Assembly: GCA_000827265.1 (NCBI GenBank)
Contig: KN834780.1
Location: 414,221 to 478,220 of the forward strand
Length of the DNA: 64,000 nucleotides
DNA from: Collybiopsis luxurians FD-317 M1
Taxonomy: Eukaryota; Basidiomycota; Agaricomycetes; Agaricales; Omphalotaceae
Direction of reading: 5' to 3'
Positions 10,924 to 23,003 of the stretch are shown here, in pieces; within the stretch, counting starts at the first letter, position 1, and each line of letters starts with the position of its first letter. A program made the position numbers and the translations under genes. The notes below the pieces were generated by a model, which did not search any database, was not told the DNA's origin, and saw only the letters and a program-made list of their open reading frames with translations.

Positions 10924-12684
10924 TTCAAGTTTGGTGTAAATTATCCTTTGGGAACTCTATCCGGCAATGCCACATCTCTGCGGGTTAAAACAAATTGAAA
11001 TGAGCAGCAGCAAATCACCATTCAGCTGGACCCCACTGTTCAATGTAAGGGCCATAACCCTGTGTAGTTGGATGATAGTTAAGATCCCGTTGCCACTATG
11101 ATAAAGATTGGCCGCGGTGGAGGCAAACTCTATAGCACAAGAGCTAGAACCTAAGTCCATCAATGTCAATGTCAGACGTATCCGGCCTTTCCCAGTACCT
11201 ATGAGTTGGGCCGGATAGGTGATACTCTTCCAAGCAAGCTGGTACTTCAATCCTGTGACACTCTCCGGTTGGGAGCTACGTGGACTTATAATCATCTGCT
11301 CTGGTAGACAGCAACGAATACTACTAGATGATGGCGGCTCTCAAGGCGAAATCGGGAATTTCATTCGCCCGTATTTGAAGGTTCCCCGGGCTGCCCGAGC
11401 TTCTCCGACTTGCCCGAGCGTCGAAAGAATCAGGAGCTACGAGCCCAACGAAGTGCAGATACCTCATGGCGGGTGTTGGACTCACCTTTCGCTTACGGTT
11501 TTTTGCCATATTACGAAGGTCTCCGGATTCAACCGTCGGGTCATTTCGGTAGGGCGTTAACTTGCCCCTATTTTTTCGACGCGTCAAACGCGTACTTACT
11601 AAGCTACTCATACCTCAGGCCTCAGGTCCCAAACCCTGACCTTGTTAAGAGCAAATCCCGGACTCGATAATGCCCCGCGACGTCTCTGAGCAGCCTTCTC
11701 TCTTACGTCTAATAACGTAGAAGAAAGCATTATGCACCGCCGATAATACGAGATCAAGGAGAGCGTCGCAATTTTGTGCCAACACTCAGGATCCATCATT
11801 ATCACTCACAATCAGTCACATCTACCAACCCGTGATTCGGTTTTAAATGGCGTACTAGGACACAAGGACAAATGCCCTTCTCTTACTCACGACTGCACTG
11901 CGTATATTGGTAGAATGACAATATGGTCGTGAGCGTCCTTACCGTGGAGATGCGTTTTGGCATTTTTTTAGACGGTCAATCGTCATCCTAAGTTTCATAC
12001 TTCGTTTGTATTACCGGATTAGGTCCGGTTTTGCTGTCCAAGTCAACGAAAATGTCGAGGCTGTAACTTCCAACAGAACACTGTATGTTCCACGATAAAC
12101 ATTAAATTCGTCTATCCGGAGGCACGGTCAGATCGCAGCGGTTTTCGGGAAGTTTGGCATTTTTTTGCGTTCCTCCATTCAAAGGGGCGGCGCCTTGCTG
12201 CTGCCAGTGGTCTCGGCGCTCGTTCCTCAGTGCCTTTCAAGCTGTTGTGCTGCAAATAAGGACAATTTGAGCCTCTCACAATATGTCACGCTAGGAAGGC
12301 TTGATCAAGTCAGCCAAATCCTTATTTTATTTCACAGTACGAAGTTTGCACTGCTGAGGTGGTGTTAATTCCGATCTCAAAGTTTATATTCAGGGTAGCT
12401 TCCTAAGTAGCTGTCTCAGGCGTTCAAATGTTCCCCGCTTACCTCAATCTCTAATCCCGCAGAACAGCTAGGAGGATCAATCAATCATGAATTTTACCGC
12501 AGGCGGAGCGCTAGCAAACAAGCCGTAGGTGAGGATCGAAATGCTACCAAGTCGTCTTATCGTCAGAAAAACAGTAGCTTGAAGTTGCTCCTCTAGATAT
12601 GTGGATGCAAGAAACTGGCCTTCCAGAAACGAGGTAATCACGCACGGACGTTATATCTGCGCTTGCAATCACGCGCCGAATACA
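10924..12684. other. Intergenic, no gene recognised
   Basis: Several short ORFs on both strands (for example 10957-11295 minus and 11219-11560 plus) overlap each other in different frames and show no recognisable motif. I treat them as chance ORFs. Confidence 0.4.
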
Positions 12685-12970
12685 TCTTGATCACGCTGAC
12701 GATTATTCCAAAACTCAGCGCCAGCGTCGATGCAGATTCTACATCGAGCTCCCAGCTTCAAATCCAATCCACTGCGTCGAGTTCCTGAACGTGAGGAGCT
12801 ATAAGAGCGCAAGGCTTTGAGCTGGTATCACCTTGATCATGCTGATGATTATTCCAAAACTCAGCGCCGATGCAGATTCTACACCGAGCTCCTAGCTTCG
12901 AATCCAATTTACTGCGTGAGTTCCTGAATGTGAGGAACTATAAGAGCGCAAGGCTTTGAGCTGGTATCCT
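12685..12970. repeat. Direct tandem repeat, two units of about 140-146 bp
   Basis: Units 12685-12830 and 12831-12970 align end to end: CTTGATCA, then GATTATTCCAAAACTCAGCG, GCAGATTCTACA, GAGCTC, AGTTCCTGAA and AAGAGCGCAAGGCTTTGAGC. They differ by a few substitutions and a short deletion (CAGCGT). The unit is non-coding as far as can be seen and lies just upstream of the DUF6534-like remnant. Confidence 0.8.
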
Positions 12971-13089
12971 TGGGTCGCCTCCTTCCATCGTCTTCTCTTT
13001 GTTCACTTTCGTTACCTATATGGCATTGATCGCGCTTAATTTTAATGATCTGCGTCCTTCTTGTCCGGAGATATCATTTTAGTTGCTAA

Positions 13090-13900
13090 AGTTCTTTCCC
13101 ATCAGAACCCCTTTGATCGGATCCTGGGTGCTCGATGCTGTATGCGGTAATTCGGAAGCAGACATGGTTCTACTTCAAGAACTTTTCTCGAGACGGCTTG
13201 GGCTTGAAGTTTCTGGTTGCTATAACCGTATTGTGCGACACTGCAGCTCTTGTAGCCATTTATGCAACCGTATACCTGGTATTGCATCTTAAAGCTCTGC
13301 TTTTCCCAATTTATTAATAGATCACTTCTTAGTACACAATCTCCCACTGGGGGTACCTCACGAAGCAATACTGGCCCATCGTCACATTCGTCGCATCTAC
13401 CAGAGTCTCCCCAGCCCTCGTTCAAAGCTTCCTGGTAGTTAGATACTACGATCTATCTCGTAAATGGATCGTCACTGTGGTTATTTTCGTTTCAATTGGT
13501 CTGACGGTTAGTCGAGGTTTGAAGTCTTTAGTCACTCGATATTGATTAATTTTGCTACAGCTTGTCACCTGCGAAGCGTCGGCGGCCATATTTGCGATCT
13601 GGTCTGACTATACCGAGCGATACAGGTCAAGGGTAACTGTCATTGCGTGGTTGTCGTCTTCCGCTGCTACAGGTACATTTCTTCCTTATTTATGGATTAT
13701 AAGTAGGACCTTTACCCTGGTATAGATATTCTTATCTCCCTTGCTCTCGTCTGGCAATTGCGGACTATGAAATCTTCGTTTTCGGGAACCGAAAGGTGCC
13801 CTCGAATCCCTTGCCAGTCTCGTTAAAACTTGCTCATTGCGACAGTTTAATTAAACGACTCATCCGGGGTTTAAACTTTGTAACGCTCCTCCATATCGTC
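13090..13900 (+). pseudogene. DUF6534-like multi-pass membrane protein, truncated remnant
   Basis: The spliced reading gives a chain of hydrophobic helices resembling agaricomycete DUF6534 proteins: KQTWFYFKNFS, LKFLVAITVLCDTAALVA, then after a likely intron (GTATTG near 13280 to TTAG near 13335) SHWGYLTKQYWPIV. After further introns it reads TDILISLALVWQLR, and a last exon reads ESLIKRLIRG. This is the TDxLI..LR and LIxRLIR layout of the family. The N-terminal helix (PLIGSWVLDAV) is out of frame with the next block, and the last helices and tail expected after RLIR are missing. I therefore read it as a decayed, 3'-truncated gene. The family has no known biochemical role. Confidence 0.5.
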
Positions 13901-15130
13901 CATTCCTTCGCCTTTTAATTTTTCACGGGAGAGATAACTTCAGTTAAACGTACATTTGCTTAATCTTCCGTCTTTTTTGGTCATGTTTGTCTCGTTTAAT
14001 CTTGGTTACTTTCGTGGAATTTTGTGCAGTCAATTTAAAAAGTGTAAGAATATATATCATTCTATGAAAAAAGAAGGGAGAAAGATCGTTGCCACTCATG
14101 CCTTCACGCTCTCGGAAGGCTCAATGATCTGATCAGGTTATTAGTGACTTCTCAAAAAATGGCGGAAGCTTGGCAAACTTGGGCGCCCATTGGTTTGCCT
14201 GCCGGTACCTGGACTTCCGTCCCCGAAAGTACCTACTCATACCTAAGACGCGCTTAAGACGCGCTAGTACTCTTCAGACTTCCCGGAGCATTGATCTTTG
14301 AGGATAGATAGATCCCGACCGTTTTCCGATGCGACGATTCGGGCCGTCTATCGGTGAAGTCGATGATCGTAGATTCGTAAGCGGATACTTCTTTTCATGG
14401 ATTATGTTCATGAGGCTACGTGGGCTACGGCTTGATCAGAAGCGATGAAATCTCGGTGAAAGCTGTAGCCTGTTTCGCTGCCAGAGGACAGCGGCTTGCA
14501 ATTGTGTCTCTGTCTATGCAGAGGGAAAACAAGTGCCCATCAATGATCTATCCTTTTTCTGGAAGGATAAGTCAAAGCGTTCGCCCGCCGCGAAAGGTAC
14601 GGCATCCGACTCTCAAAGCAAAAGTTATTGTTTTATGACTTTGCATCCAGGTATGCATCGTCCTGTTGTCCACATGGATGAGCAGTTTGTCAGAGGTGCT
14701 TCCCCTACCACTAATTCCAACTTCCGACTTCCGACTCGTCATTTAAGCAGGGTGAATACTTATCGGCAGACGTTTAGACTTCAAAATAAATCTCTTCAGC
14801 TTTGTCTTCAGTAGAGTACATCGACGTTATCTTTTTATCGTTGGACTTGGTTGAAGATTCCTGGATTGCTCGACCTTGATATCTTTTTAGAGAAGCTCGA
14901 GAACTGACGTACTGAATACTAGTCAATTCAAAAATCCTGTACAGCCGTTAAAAGAAATTGAAAAGAAATAAAATTACGTTCGTACTTGGCGCTTGGTAGG
15001 AAGCGCCCACAAATTTTGCCTGCCGGATTGATTTTTCTTCGACCTCGACGTCCATTTGGACCAGCAGGCGGATTGCCTCGCTCTGCTCTTGCATATCCCT
15101 AATTTCTCAATCTAATTATCTAAATAGCAT
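13901..15130. other. Intergenic upstream of BMS1, no gene recognised
   Basis: Contains only short ORFs (14420-14638, 14533-14814) without motifs. The pyrimidine-rich stretch at 15080-15120 directly before the BMS1 ATG is consistent with a fungal promoter and leader. Confidence 0.4.
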
Positions 15131-18100
15131 ATGATGGAAGGAGACCGTCCGCATAAAGCTCATCGGCCAGCACATTCTGGTGGCAAGGCTGAGAAGAAGA
15201 AGGAAGCCAAGGGTAAAGGCAAGGAGAAGCAACATGGGTTCAACGAAAAGGTGACATTCCTAGTCATATTCCGCGATTGGACGCGTATACTGAACGAGCA
15301 AAGGCTTTTGCCCCAAAATCTGGTCGAAATGCTGACCGGCAAGGTCGTCGCGCGGCTGAAAAGGACCAAACCCGTTTACACGTTCCTCTCGTCTCTCGAA
15401 CACCGGATGACCTTCCTCCACCCGTCATTGTAGCCATCGTTGGCCCTCCGGGAGTTGGGAAAACAACCTTGCTCAAAAGCCTTGTTCGGAGATACACTAA
15501 ACAGACTTTGACCGATCCGAAAGGCCCTATAACCGTTGTCAGTGGCAAGAAGAGGAGAATCACGTTTATCGAATGTAATAACTCGTTGAACAGTATGATC
15601 GATGTTGGTAAAGTAGCCGACTTGGTTTTGCTCATGATAGATGGCAGTTTTGGCTTCGAGATGGTATATTTCCACCCGCGTCGACTACGTTCCTCCTGAC
15701 TGACATTTATTTTTAAGGAAACATTCGAGTTCCTCAACATCCTCCAATGTCATGGTTTCCCAAAGGTTATCGGAATCCTCACACACCTTGACCTCATAAA
15801 AAAAGCAGCCACCTTGCGTGCCTCCAAAAAAGCATTAAAAAAGCGTTTTTGGACCGAAATATACCAAGGAGCCAAACTTTTCTACCTCTCCGGCGTCCTC
15901 AACGGTCGCTATCCTGATACCGAAATCCTCAACCTCTCTCGATTCATCGGCGTCATGAAATTCCGTCCCCTCGTCTTTCGCAATACTCATCCATACGTGC
16001 TAGCCGACCGTTTCCAGGACTTGACCTCTCGAGAGCTGATCCGCACGTCCCAGGGCAAATGTGACCGGAAGGTGTCGATATACGGCTACGTTCGTGGAAC
16101 GAATCTGCGTCCGGGACAGCGAATCCATATTCCTGGTGTAGGAGATTTTGATATGGATTCTGTCGAGGCTTTGGGTGACCCGTGTCCTCTCCCCGATGCT
16201 GATTCGGAGAAACGAAGGAAGTTGAGCGAGAAGAAGAAATTGCTTGTTCATGCGCCGATGAGCGATGTCGGTGGGATGGTGTACGATAAAGATGCAGTGT
16301 ACATCAACGTACCTGGGAATTTCACGAGACGGAGAGACAGCGAGGAAGGGCAGGATGGGGAAGGAGATGAGGAGGGCGAGGGAGAGAGGATGGTCATGGA
16401 TTTGCAGGAGGTAGGGATGACGCTTGATGACGCGGTTAGGCAGACGTCAATTAGGCTTTTCGGATCTTCGGAGAAACACCTTGCTGTGAGAGATGGTGAA
16501 GACGATGACGAAGACGAAGACGAGGATATAAATGATGGAGGCTTAGGGTCGGAGGATGGTGAAGGCTCCGGTTCCGAGGACGATGAAGGCTCTGGGTCAG
16601 AGGACGATGGCGACAAAGAGGAAGAGGATTTAGACGAGGATGAGGGCTCCCTCTCACTCTCGATGGTCAAACTCCGTTCAGACCCTCGGAATACCGGCCG
16701 TTCACAACTTCGACGTCCTGCTCGATCCTTGCCTTCAGGTCCGTCTTCAAGTAAATTGGCGAAACAAGCGGAAGTCGACTTCGCTGAGAGTGACTCTGAT
16801 ATGGGAGACGACGATCATGACGGAAACTTTACGGACGGGAAGCGAGCAAGGTTCACACTTGACGCCGACGATGATATGGACGTGGAAATTCCTGACAATG
16901 AAGAGCTCGGAGATGAAGATGAAGACGAAGATGAGGAGGAGGATCACGACGACTACGGAGGGTTCAATACCAAGAACCTCGACTCACAAGCTATCCAGCG
17001 TCGTAGGACGCGCCGAGATTGGATGAAGGATATCTATTCGAGCTCACTTTCACCGGAGGAGATCGTTGCTCAGTCTTCATCCTCCAAATCTAAACCAGCC
17101 CATTCCGAGAACGATTTTGACGACGAATTCTTTTCAATAAAAAAGCCCTCTCACCCTTCTTCCTCTCTCGACGACCCTGAATTCGCGGACCGGACCAAAG
17201 ATCCGTCCGCACTGTTATTACCTGAGCTCAGCAAATGGGAAGACGAGGAAATGCTGGAGAGTATCCGTGGCCTGTTTATTACCAGCATCACCTCTGCGCC
17301 TGACGCCGAGGACGGAGACATAGAAGGAACTGGCAACGGCCATGGCGACAACGAGGGGTACGAAGATGAGGAAGGCGGGGATTTCGTTGACTTTGAAGCC
17401 ACAGGAATGGACGGTGCCGATCCCGGTGCCTCAACAGCAGCTTCATCATCCAACCCCGTCCGTCCACCTCCAGATCGTGACGCTCTGGCATCAAAAAAGG
17501 CCTTACTGAAGGCTCGCTTTGACGAGGAATACGATGACCCCTCAGGATCTGGCGCCGGAACGGACACCTTCTATGATGAACGGAAAGCCGAGATGGCTCT
17601 ACAACTTCAAATGAACAAGGACGAATTTGCTTCTATCGCTGACGCCGAGACTCGTGCGCAGTTGGAGGGGTATGTTCCTGGGACATATGTTCGTATTGTG
17701 ATAGACGACGCTCCGGCGGAACTCGTCACGTACTTTGACCCCGCGTATCCTCTCCTCGTGGGTGGCCTCCTCCCAGCTGAATCGTCTGCAACCCCATCAT
17801 CATACAACTTTATTCAAGTCCGTATCAAACGACACCGGTGGTTCACGCGTCCACTCAAAACCAACGATCCACTAATATTGTCGTTGGGTTGGAGGAGGTT
17901 TCAAACGCTACCAATATACTCTCTCGACGATCATAGTATTAGGATGCGCATGCTCAAATATACACCCGAACACATGCATTGTTACGCTACCTTCTGGGCT
18001 CCGGGAGCGATACCCAATACCGGATTTTGCGCGTTCAACTCGGTATCGGACTCGAACTCTTCTGGATTTCGTATCTCGGCCACCGGAGTCGTCCTGTCTA

Positions 18101-19066
18101 TCTCACCTTCGTCTTCACCGGGGAATGCGATAGTGAAGAAATTAAAACTCACCGGGATGCCGTACAAGATTTTCAAAAATACGGCGTTTATCAAGGGGAT
18201 GTTTAGTAGCGCCTTGGAAGTGGCAAAGTTCGAAGGGGCGAGTTTGAGGACTGTCAGTGGAGTTAGAGGTCAGGTGAAGAAGGCTGTGAATGCTAAGGGG
18301 GGAGGAGGGGGCGATGGTGGTTTTAGGGCCGCGTTTGAAGATAAGGTTTTGATGAGTGGTGAGTGTCCCCAAATATAAACCTCTTCACTAATTTTTACTA
18401 ACGATTTCGATAGATCTTATTTTCCTTCGTGCATGGTACACTGTCCAACCGCGAAAATTCTACAACCCCGTCACCTCGCTTCTCCTGCCCTCTCATCCCG
18501 AGTCGGATGAAAGCGCCGAATGGCAAGAGACAAAAGCAACCTGGACCGGTATGCGTCTTACTGGTGCCGTACGCCGTGCCTTGGATATCAAAACTCCATC
18601 AAATGTCAACTCGACGTACAAGTCCAAGCGAGAGATCGACGCTGAGAGACAGCGTAAGGGTGAAAAGAAGTTTGCTCCGTTGGTCATTCCAAAGACTCTC
18701 CAAAAGGCATTACCGTATAAGAGCAAGCCCAAGCTTATGAAGAAGCAGGGAGGAGGAGGGTCTGGCGACGGTGTCAAGAAACAGACGTACATGCAAAAAC
18801 GGGCTGTTGTCCTTGAGCCGGAAGAGAAGCGCGCTGTAGCGTTGATGCAGCAGATTAGGTCTATCAGGAAAGATCAGGTGGCGAAGAGGAAGGAGAAGAA
18901 GGAGGCTGCGAAAGAGAAGAAGAGGAAGGAGACTGAAAAGGTGGAAGAGAGGAAGGGGGAGAAAGTGAAAGAGAGGAAAAAGGAGGTCATGAGAACTGTG
19001 GGGATGAAGAGCAAGAGGGAAACGGATATGAGTGAAGGGAGAGGGAAGAGGAGAAAAACCGGTTGA
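15131..19066 (+). CDS. BMS1: Ribosome biogenesis GTPase BMS1
   Basis: Nucleolar GTPase needed for early 40S assembly; in yeast it works with Rcl1 in the SSU processome. Exons 15131-15250, 15304-15663, 15718-18358 and 18414-19066 give 1257 residues, close to yeast Bms1. The N-terminus is Lys-rich. KAFAPKSGRNADRQ is followed by the G domain with P-loop GPPGVGKTT, switch-region text VSGKKRRITFIECNN and the G4-like LTHLDL. Then comes the AARP2CN-type domain (FRPLVFRNTHPY). A long Asp/Glu/Ser-rich stretch (about residues 400-720, genome 16320-17420) separates it from the conserved C-terminal RIBIOP-type domain (QVRIKRHRWF, LILSLGWRRFQTLP, HCYATFWAP). The tail is a Lys/Arg/Glu coiled coil ending GKRRKTG. 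It lies tail to tail with the tRNA gene. ATG at 15134 is an alternative start. Confidence 0.96.
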
Positions 19067-19212
19067 AGTTCCGCTAGATCGACTTTTTAAAATTCACGTA
19101 TTGATTACATGAAATAGAAGTATTCTATGCGATCCGTACCCGCGAGAAGGCTCCATATCAACGTGCAACGTGCACCCCAAAAGAAAAAAGAGCAATTCCA
19201 ATGAGAATGAAA

Positions 19213-19316
19213 TTCCTTCTAGCCGACTCGAACGACTGACCTCGTCATAGTGCGATCCTGACGCTTTATGTCACGCACATACTAGTGACGCGCTCTACCA
19301 ACTGAGCTAAGAAGGA
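19213..19316 (-). tRNA. tRNA-Thr (anticodon AGU) with a 31-nt intron
   Basis: On the minus strand, TCCTTCT pairs with AGAAGGA (7-bp acceptor stem). The D arm is GCTC-AGTTGGTA-GAGC, the anticodon stem CGTCA/TGACG, the variable loop AGGTC, and the T arm AGTCG-TTCGAGT-CGGCT. The anticodon loop reads CTAGTA followed by A after removal of a 31-nt intron in the canonical position between bases 37 and 38. That gives anticodon AGT (AGU). The internal A and B boxes (TAGCTCAGTTGG, GTTCGAGTC) are intact. 3' CCA is not encoded, as usual in eukaryotes. Confidence 0.88.
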
Positions 19317-19581
19317 CATACGAATCACGTTTCATGAAGAGTTGTAGCCCCAGATTCGTACGACACCGGTGCCGCAATGCAATCAGACCAGGAATATAGG
19401 ACTCCTAGAATTTGTCGACGTCTACAGTAAGTACTTGTCTCAAAACATTCTCAACAGCTCATGTACATTGCTGATCGTCGATGACCTACTATCCACTAAG
19501 TACTAGCTAGTACCGGTAAACGTGTCCTTTCTCTTACAGTCAGAACTTATCCCCTTGTTATGCCTCGGTCCTTCCGTTCGA

Positions 19582-21632
19582 TCAAGCTCCACGAACAATT
19601 CCAACACAGGCCTTCTTAAAGTCACCGATCGTCTCACCAGCGACGCGCGCTTCGAGACTCTTCTTATATTTCCTCTCATATGCCCGCTTGACAGCAGAAA
19701 AGTGTGTCTGATCCCAGTGAAGACGCACGAGCCTGTGTACCCAGAAAAAGGAGAAGGGCAGATGCTCAGGCGTCGAACAAAGCCAAAATTCATAAACACT
19801 CACCGCCTCAGTAACAAATCATCTTTGGTCCCCATCCCTTTCATCGTAGCCTCCAACAACTTGACATCCCTCCAAACACCAGGCCCTTCATTGATCCGCT
19901 TCGGGTTTGCGGCGGTGACGATGTACAGTAGTGTGTTCTTCATATGGCCAGAGCTAAGAGAAATTTAACAAAAAAAATGGACGTGTCGATGAGGATACCG
20001 GAGAAGAAGAAAAAGGAGAGCAACTCACAATTCACTCTTTATCACTTTCGAAAGGGTCTTTCCATGTTGACGCTGGTATGCATCCCATCTGCAGTGTTTG
20101 CAAATCTGCTCAGACTCAAGTTGAAAGACACTCGAAATCGGATGGACTCACAATGCGGTCAAATGGGGTGTTGTGCGATTGACGATAATATTACAAAAAG
20201 CGATCTTCATGATGAAAAGGAAGGGTGGTTTGTCATAGCTATATGGACAAGATCAGAGTGTAGGCTTACCTCGTCAGTACCAATCTTGCCCTGACCCGCC
20301 TTATACAACGCCTTCACGTCAGCTTCCACCAGTCCCATATCGACTGGGGTACTGTCTGGTGGGCGGTTGGAAGAGATAACCATCGTATAAACTGCAAAGA
20401 GAGAGATGATAATGAGCCGGCTGATATTAGTGATCGAGAAGAAAAACTAATTACTTCTCTCCGTCTTCGCACTCAAATCGCTCCTCACTGTCTCCTCGAG
20501 ACTTCGTCCATATTTCGCTCTATAAGCTTGCCCCAGGTTGTACAAGTCGGATGGGGACCGGTCAGCAATGAGCTCAGTCAGAAGGTCCTCCTTCGTACTG
20601 GTGACAGAAGATATGCAGAAAATTGTTAGATTGAGAGCTAGCCAATGATAAAACTAAATTATACACACCCCACCCCACTGAGTGCTTCGTGAAGCATCTT
20701 GACATCGTACCCGATTGGTCCACGTACGATTGCAGTCAACACGTCTCTGGATATGACAGAACAAGGGATGAGGGTACATATTTTGAGAAATGCGAGGAAA
20801 AGGCATAGAAAAGATTACCCACTTCAGCCTTCCACCGGTTTCGGAATCGACGTCAGCTAACAAGTTTTTCCCGGTAGAAGCACGGTACGTGGCAGCGAGG
20901 ACAGCAAGTTGCATTCCTGACAGTGGAATGAGAACTTGGATTACTGTTCGGATAAAGATCGTGAGTATCGTAAAAGCAGAAGCAAAACCATAAATATGTA
21001 CTCACATACGCCTTCCTTTGTCCCGAAGCCCTTCATAGCATCCCTCAGTCTGTCCACATCAGCACTAGCATTGTATCCAGGAATACCCTGCGGAGGTGGG
21101 GGGCCACCCAGAGGTGGTATGGGCGTGTTCATGTACAAAATTGAATTCTGTTGTTGTTGACCATACTGCTGGCCATATTGCTGTCCCCCAGAAGCTCCCG
21201 GATATGATTGCAGGTTTGGTGGTGGTGGACCGGGTGGCGGCGCGTACCCAGGTATCGGAGGGACGCCTGGAGGTGGACCAGGCGGGGGAGCATAGCCTCC
21301 TGCGGGGGGAGCGTATCCCGATGCATATCCGGGATGAGGAGCACCATATCCCGGACCAGTAGGAGCAGCATAGGAGGGATTCTGTGAAGGAAGAGTTGTG
21401 GAAGGGAATCAAAATGACGGAAGTGCAAACTCACATAGCCGTCTCGGAATCGTTCGTTAAATTCCGGTTGCCCATATCCTCCTCCGCCATACCCTCCAGG
21501 AGCACCTGCAGGTTCAGGCATACGCTAAACAAGCCGATTATTCATCGATTTTACCAGGAAGTAGTAAACAGGCCGTACGAATCCTCCTGGGGAGTCCCCA
21601 TAGTTTGAGCCATAGTTTGCTTGATAAGACAT
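19582..21632 (-). CDS. Annexin with Gly/Pro/Tyr-rich N-terminus
   Basis: Calcium-dependent phospholipid-binding protein, probably acting at membranes and in vesicle traffic. Eleven exons keep frame: 21579-21632, 21435-21524, 21006-21381, 20823-20943, 20669-20746, 20455-20597, 20270-20391, 20152-20204, 20029-20088, 19804-19953 and 19582-19732. The model has 465 residues. The first about 140 residues are low complexity (GGYGGGGYGQ, PPPGPPPG, QQYGQQYGQQ), like vertebrate annexin A7/A11. Annexin repeats follow, with the start motifs DAMKGFGTKEG, EALSGVGTKED, KIGTDE and ATMKGMGTKDD. The ends include AIVRGP and LLYIV. The start context ATGTCTTATC and the ending IVRGA are typical. Some type-2 Ca sites (GxGT plus downstream acidic residue) look retained; I did not check all four. 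Confidence 0.9.
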
Positions 21633-22265
21633 TTGCACGAATCAAAGATAATCACAGAAAGATGATGGTCAGAGATCAGGTTATAAAGAGCAATTGCAGT
21701 GTCAGGGCTGAGCACTGAGCGCTGTACGTCAGAAGACTCGAGCACTGCATCTTTTCGCAGACAAGGGAGCGGAGTTGCAGGAGCGGAGGCGCTTGTTTTG
21801 GGCGCTTGTCATCGTTGGTTCATGCCACCTCTTACTTGCCGCTTACAACTACTATTAGACGCATTCTCGGAATCCTTCAAGGCATTTCGAGGACGACTTA
21901 ACATTCAAATTTTACAGGTAAGTTAGACTCAAGGTAAGTATTGGAACATTTCGTCGGAAATTGCCATGCATTGCAACAACAAAAGATGAAGTAAACAGCC
22001 TTAACGTGCGCAGTAAAGTCCCTCTATGATTATATTGATTCTCGCAGTCCAGAAAAGTTCCGCATGCAACTGTCTAAATTCTGCCAATCCAGGAACAATT
22101 TACCATGTTCCATTTATTAATCAAGGCAAATTCAAGGTCCAAACCAGCCAAGGCGAAGGGCAATGTTCAGATTTCCATTGATTTCACAAATTCTAACGTT
22201 GTTTTCATTATGAACTGCAGTACATACTAACTCATTACGGCAATCAGGTTTAAGAGCGCACACAT
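21633..22265. other. Intergenic, nothing recognised
   Basis: Promoter side of the annexin gene and 3' side of the next gene. Short ORFs only. Confidence 0.4.
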
Positions 22266-23003
22266 TTACTGCCAAAGGTAAGAAGAATCAGTAAGATGTG
22301 GAGGTGAAACATGAAGAAACCAACCTTCTCCTTCCTGTACAGGCTCTTACCATCATGCCTGAAAATCTCACCCAAACCCTTCCCGAATGCGTGCCCAGTG
22401 CAAGTACCTTCACAAGCATGCTCTTCGAAGGTGAAAGTGACATGTGAAGTCGGCTCTGATCTACTGGCGTGGTAATCGTTCAAGAACACAACGTGAATCG
22501 AGTCAGAGAGACCGAGAGACTTTTGTGCGTTGTTCAGCAGACGAACGACCGCATCCTTAGCTGCCGACTGTTTCTTGGACTTCTCCACCGCATTCTTGCC
22601 CGAGTCCGCTTGCTCGAGGTCGCCCTGGAAAGTCACGGTGATGGTGACCTTGCGAGCCGCGAGGGCCGCGAGCATAGTGTCGCGGCTGACGAGGTCCGCA
22701 TCGGTCAAGCCAAAAACGGCTCGAGTATCGACTTCGTTGCCATGAGCATCGAACAATTGAGCACCCTCGCCGCGTGCCTGCCAGACATGGATCGTAGGAC
22801 CTCCAGAGCGAGCGGCGAGCTCGTTTCCGATTTCTTCAAATAGGCTGCGAGAAGAGACAGTCGAAGCTGTATTATTCTGGAAACAGCCCTTAGTATAAAA
22901 ATTCAAAATGGAGCTCAAACCGGAGACTTACGGCGGGGGCGACAGGGATGGCGCAAGCTGCACCGATGAGGCCAAAGAAGAGGTAGGCAATATTGAAACG
23001 CAT
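22266..23003 (-). CDS. Predicted small secreted protein
   Basis: Unknown function. The ATG at 23003 begins a classic signal peptide (MRFNIAYLFFGLIGAACA, cleavage likely before IPVAPA). Exon 1 is 22932-23003. After a GTAAGT..CAG intron, exon 2 starts at 22876. The mature protein is about 180 residues, hydrophilic, with an EEIGNELAARSG segment, an alternating beta-rich KVTITVTFQGDL and a Cys-containing HACEGTCTGHAFG motif near the C-terminus. A 56-nt GTTGG..GGCAG segment at 22269-22324 is probably a last intron, after which TAA at 22266-22268 follows immediately. Without that splice the frame runs to 22250 with a hydrophobic tail. A TATA-like TATAAAAG stands at about 23171-23178. No known family recognised. 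Confidence 0.7.

Noticed and set aside
16248..16670. Ser/Pro-rich minus-strand ORF
   Set aside because: Antisense shadow of the acidic BMS1 segment; GAG/GAC codons read backwards give Ser and Pro.
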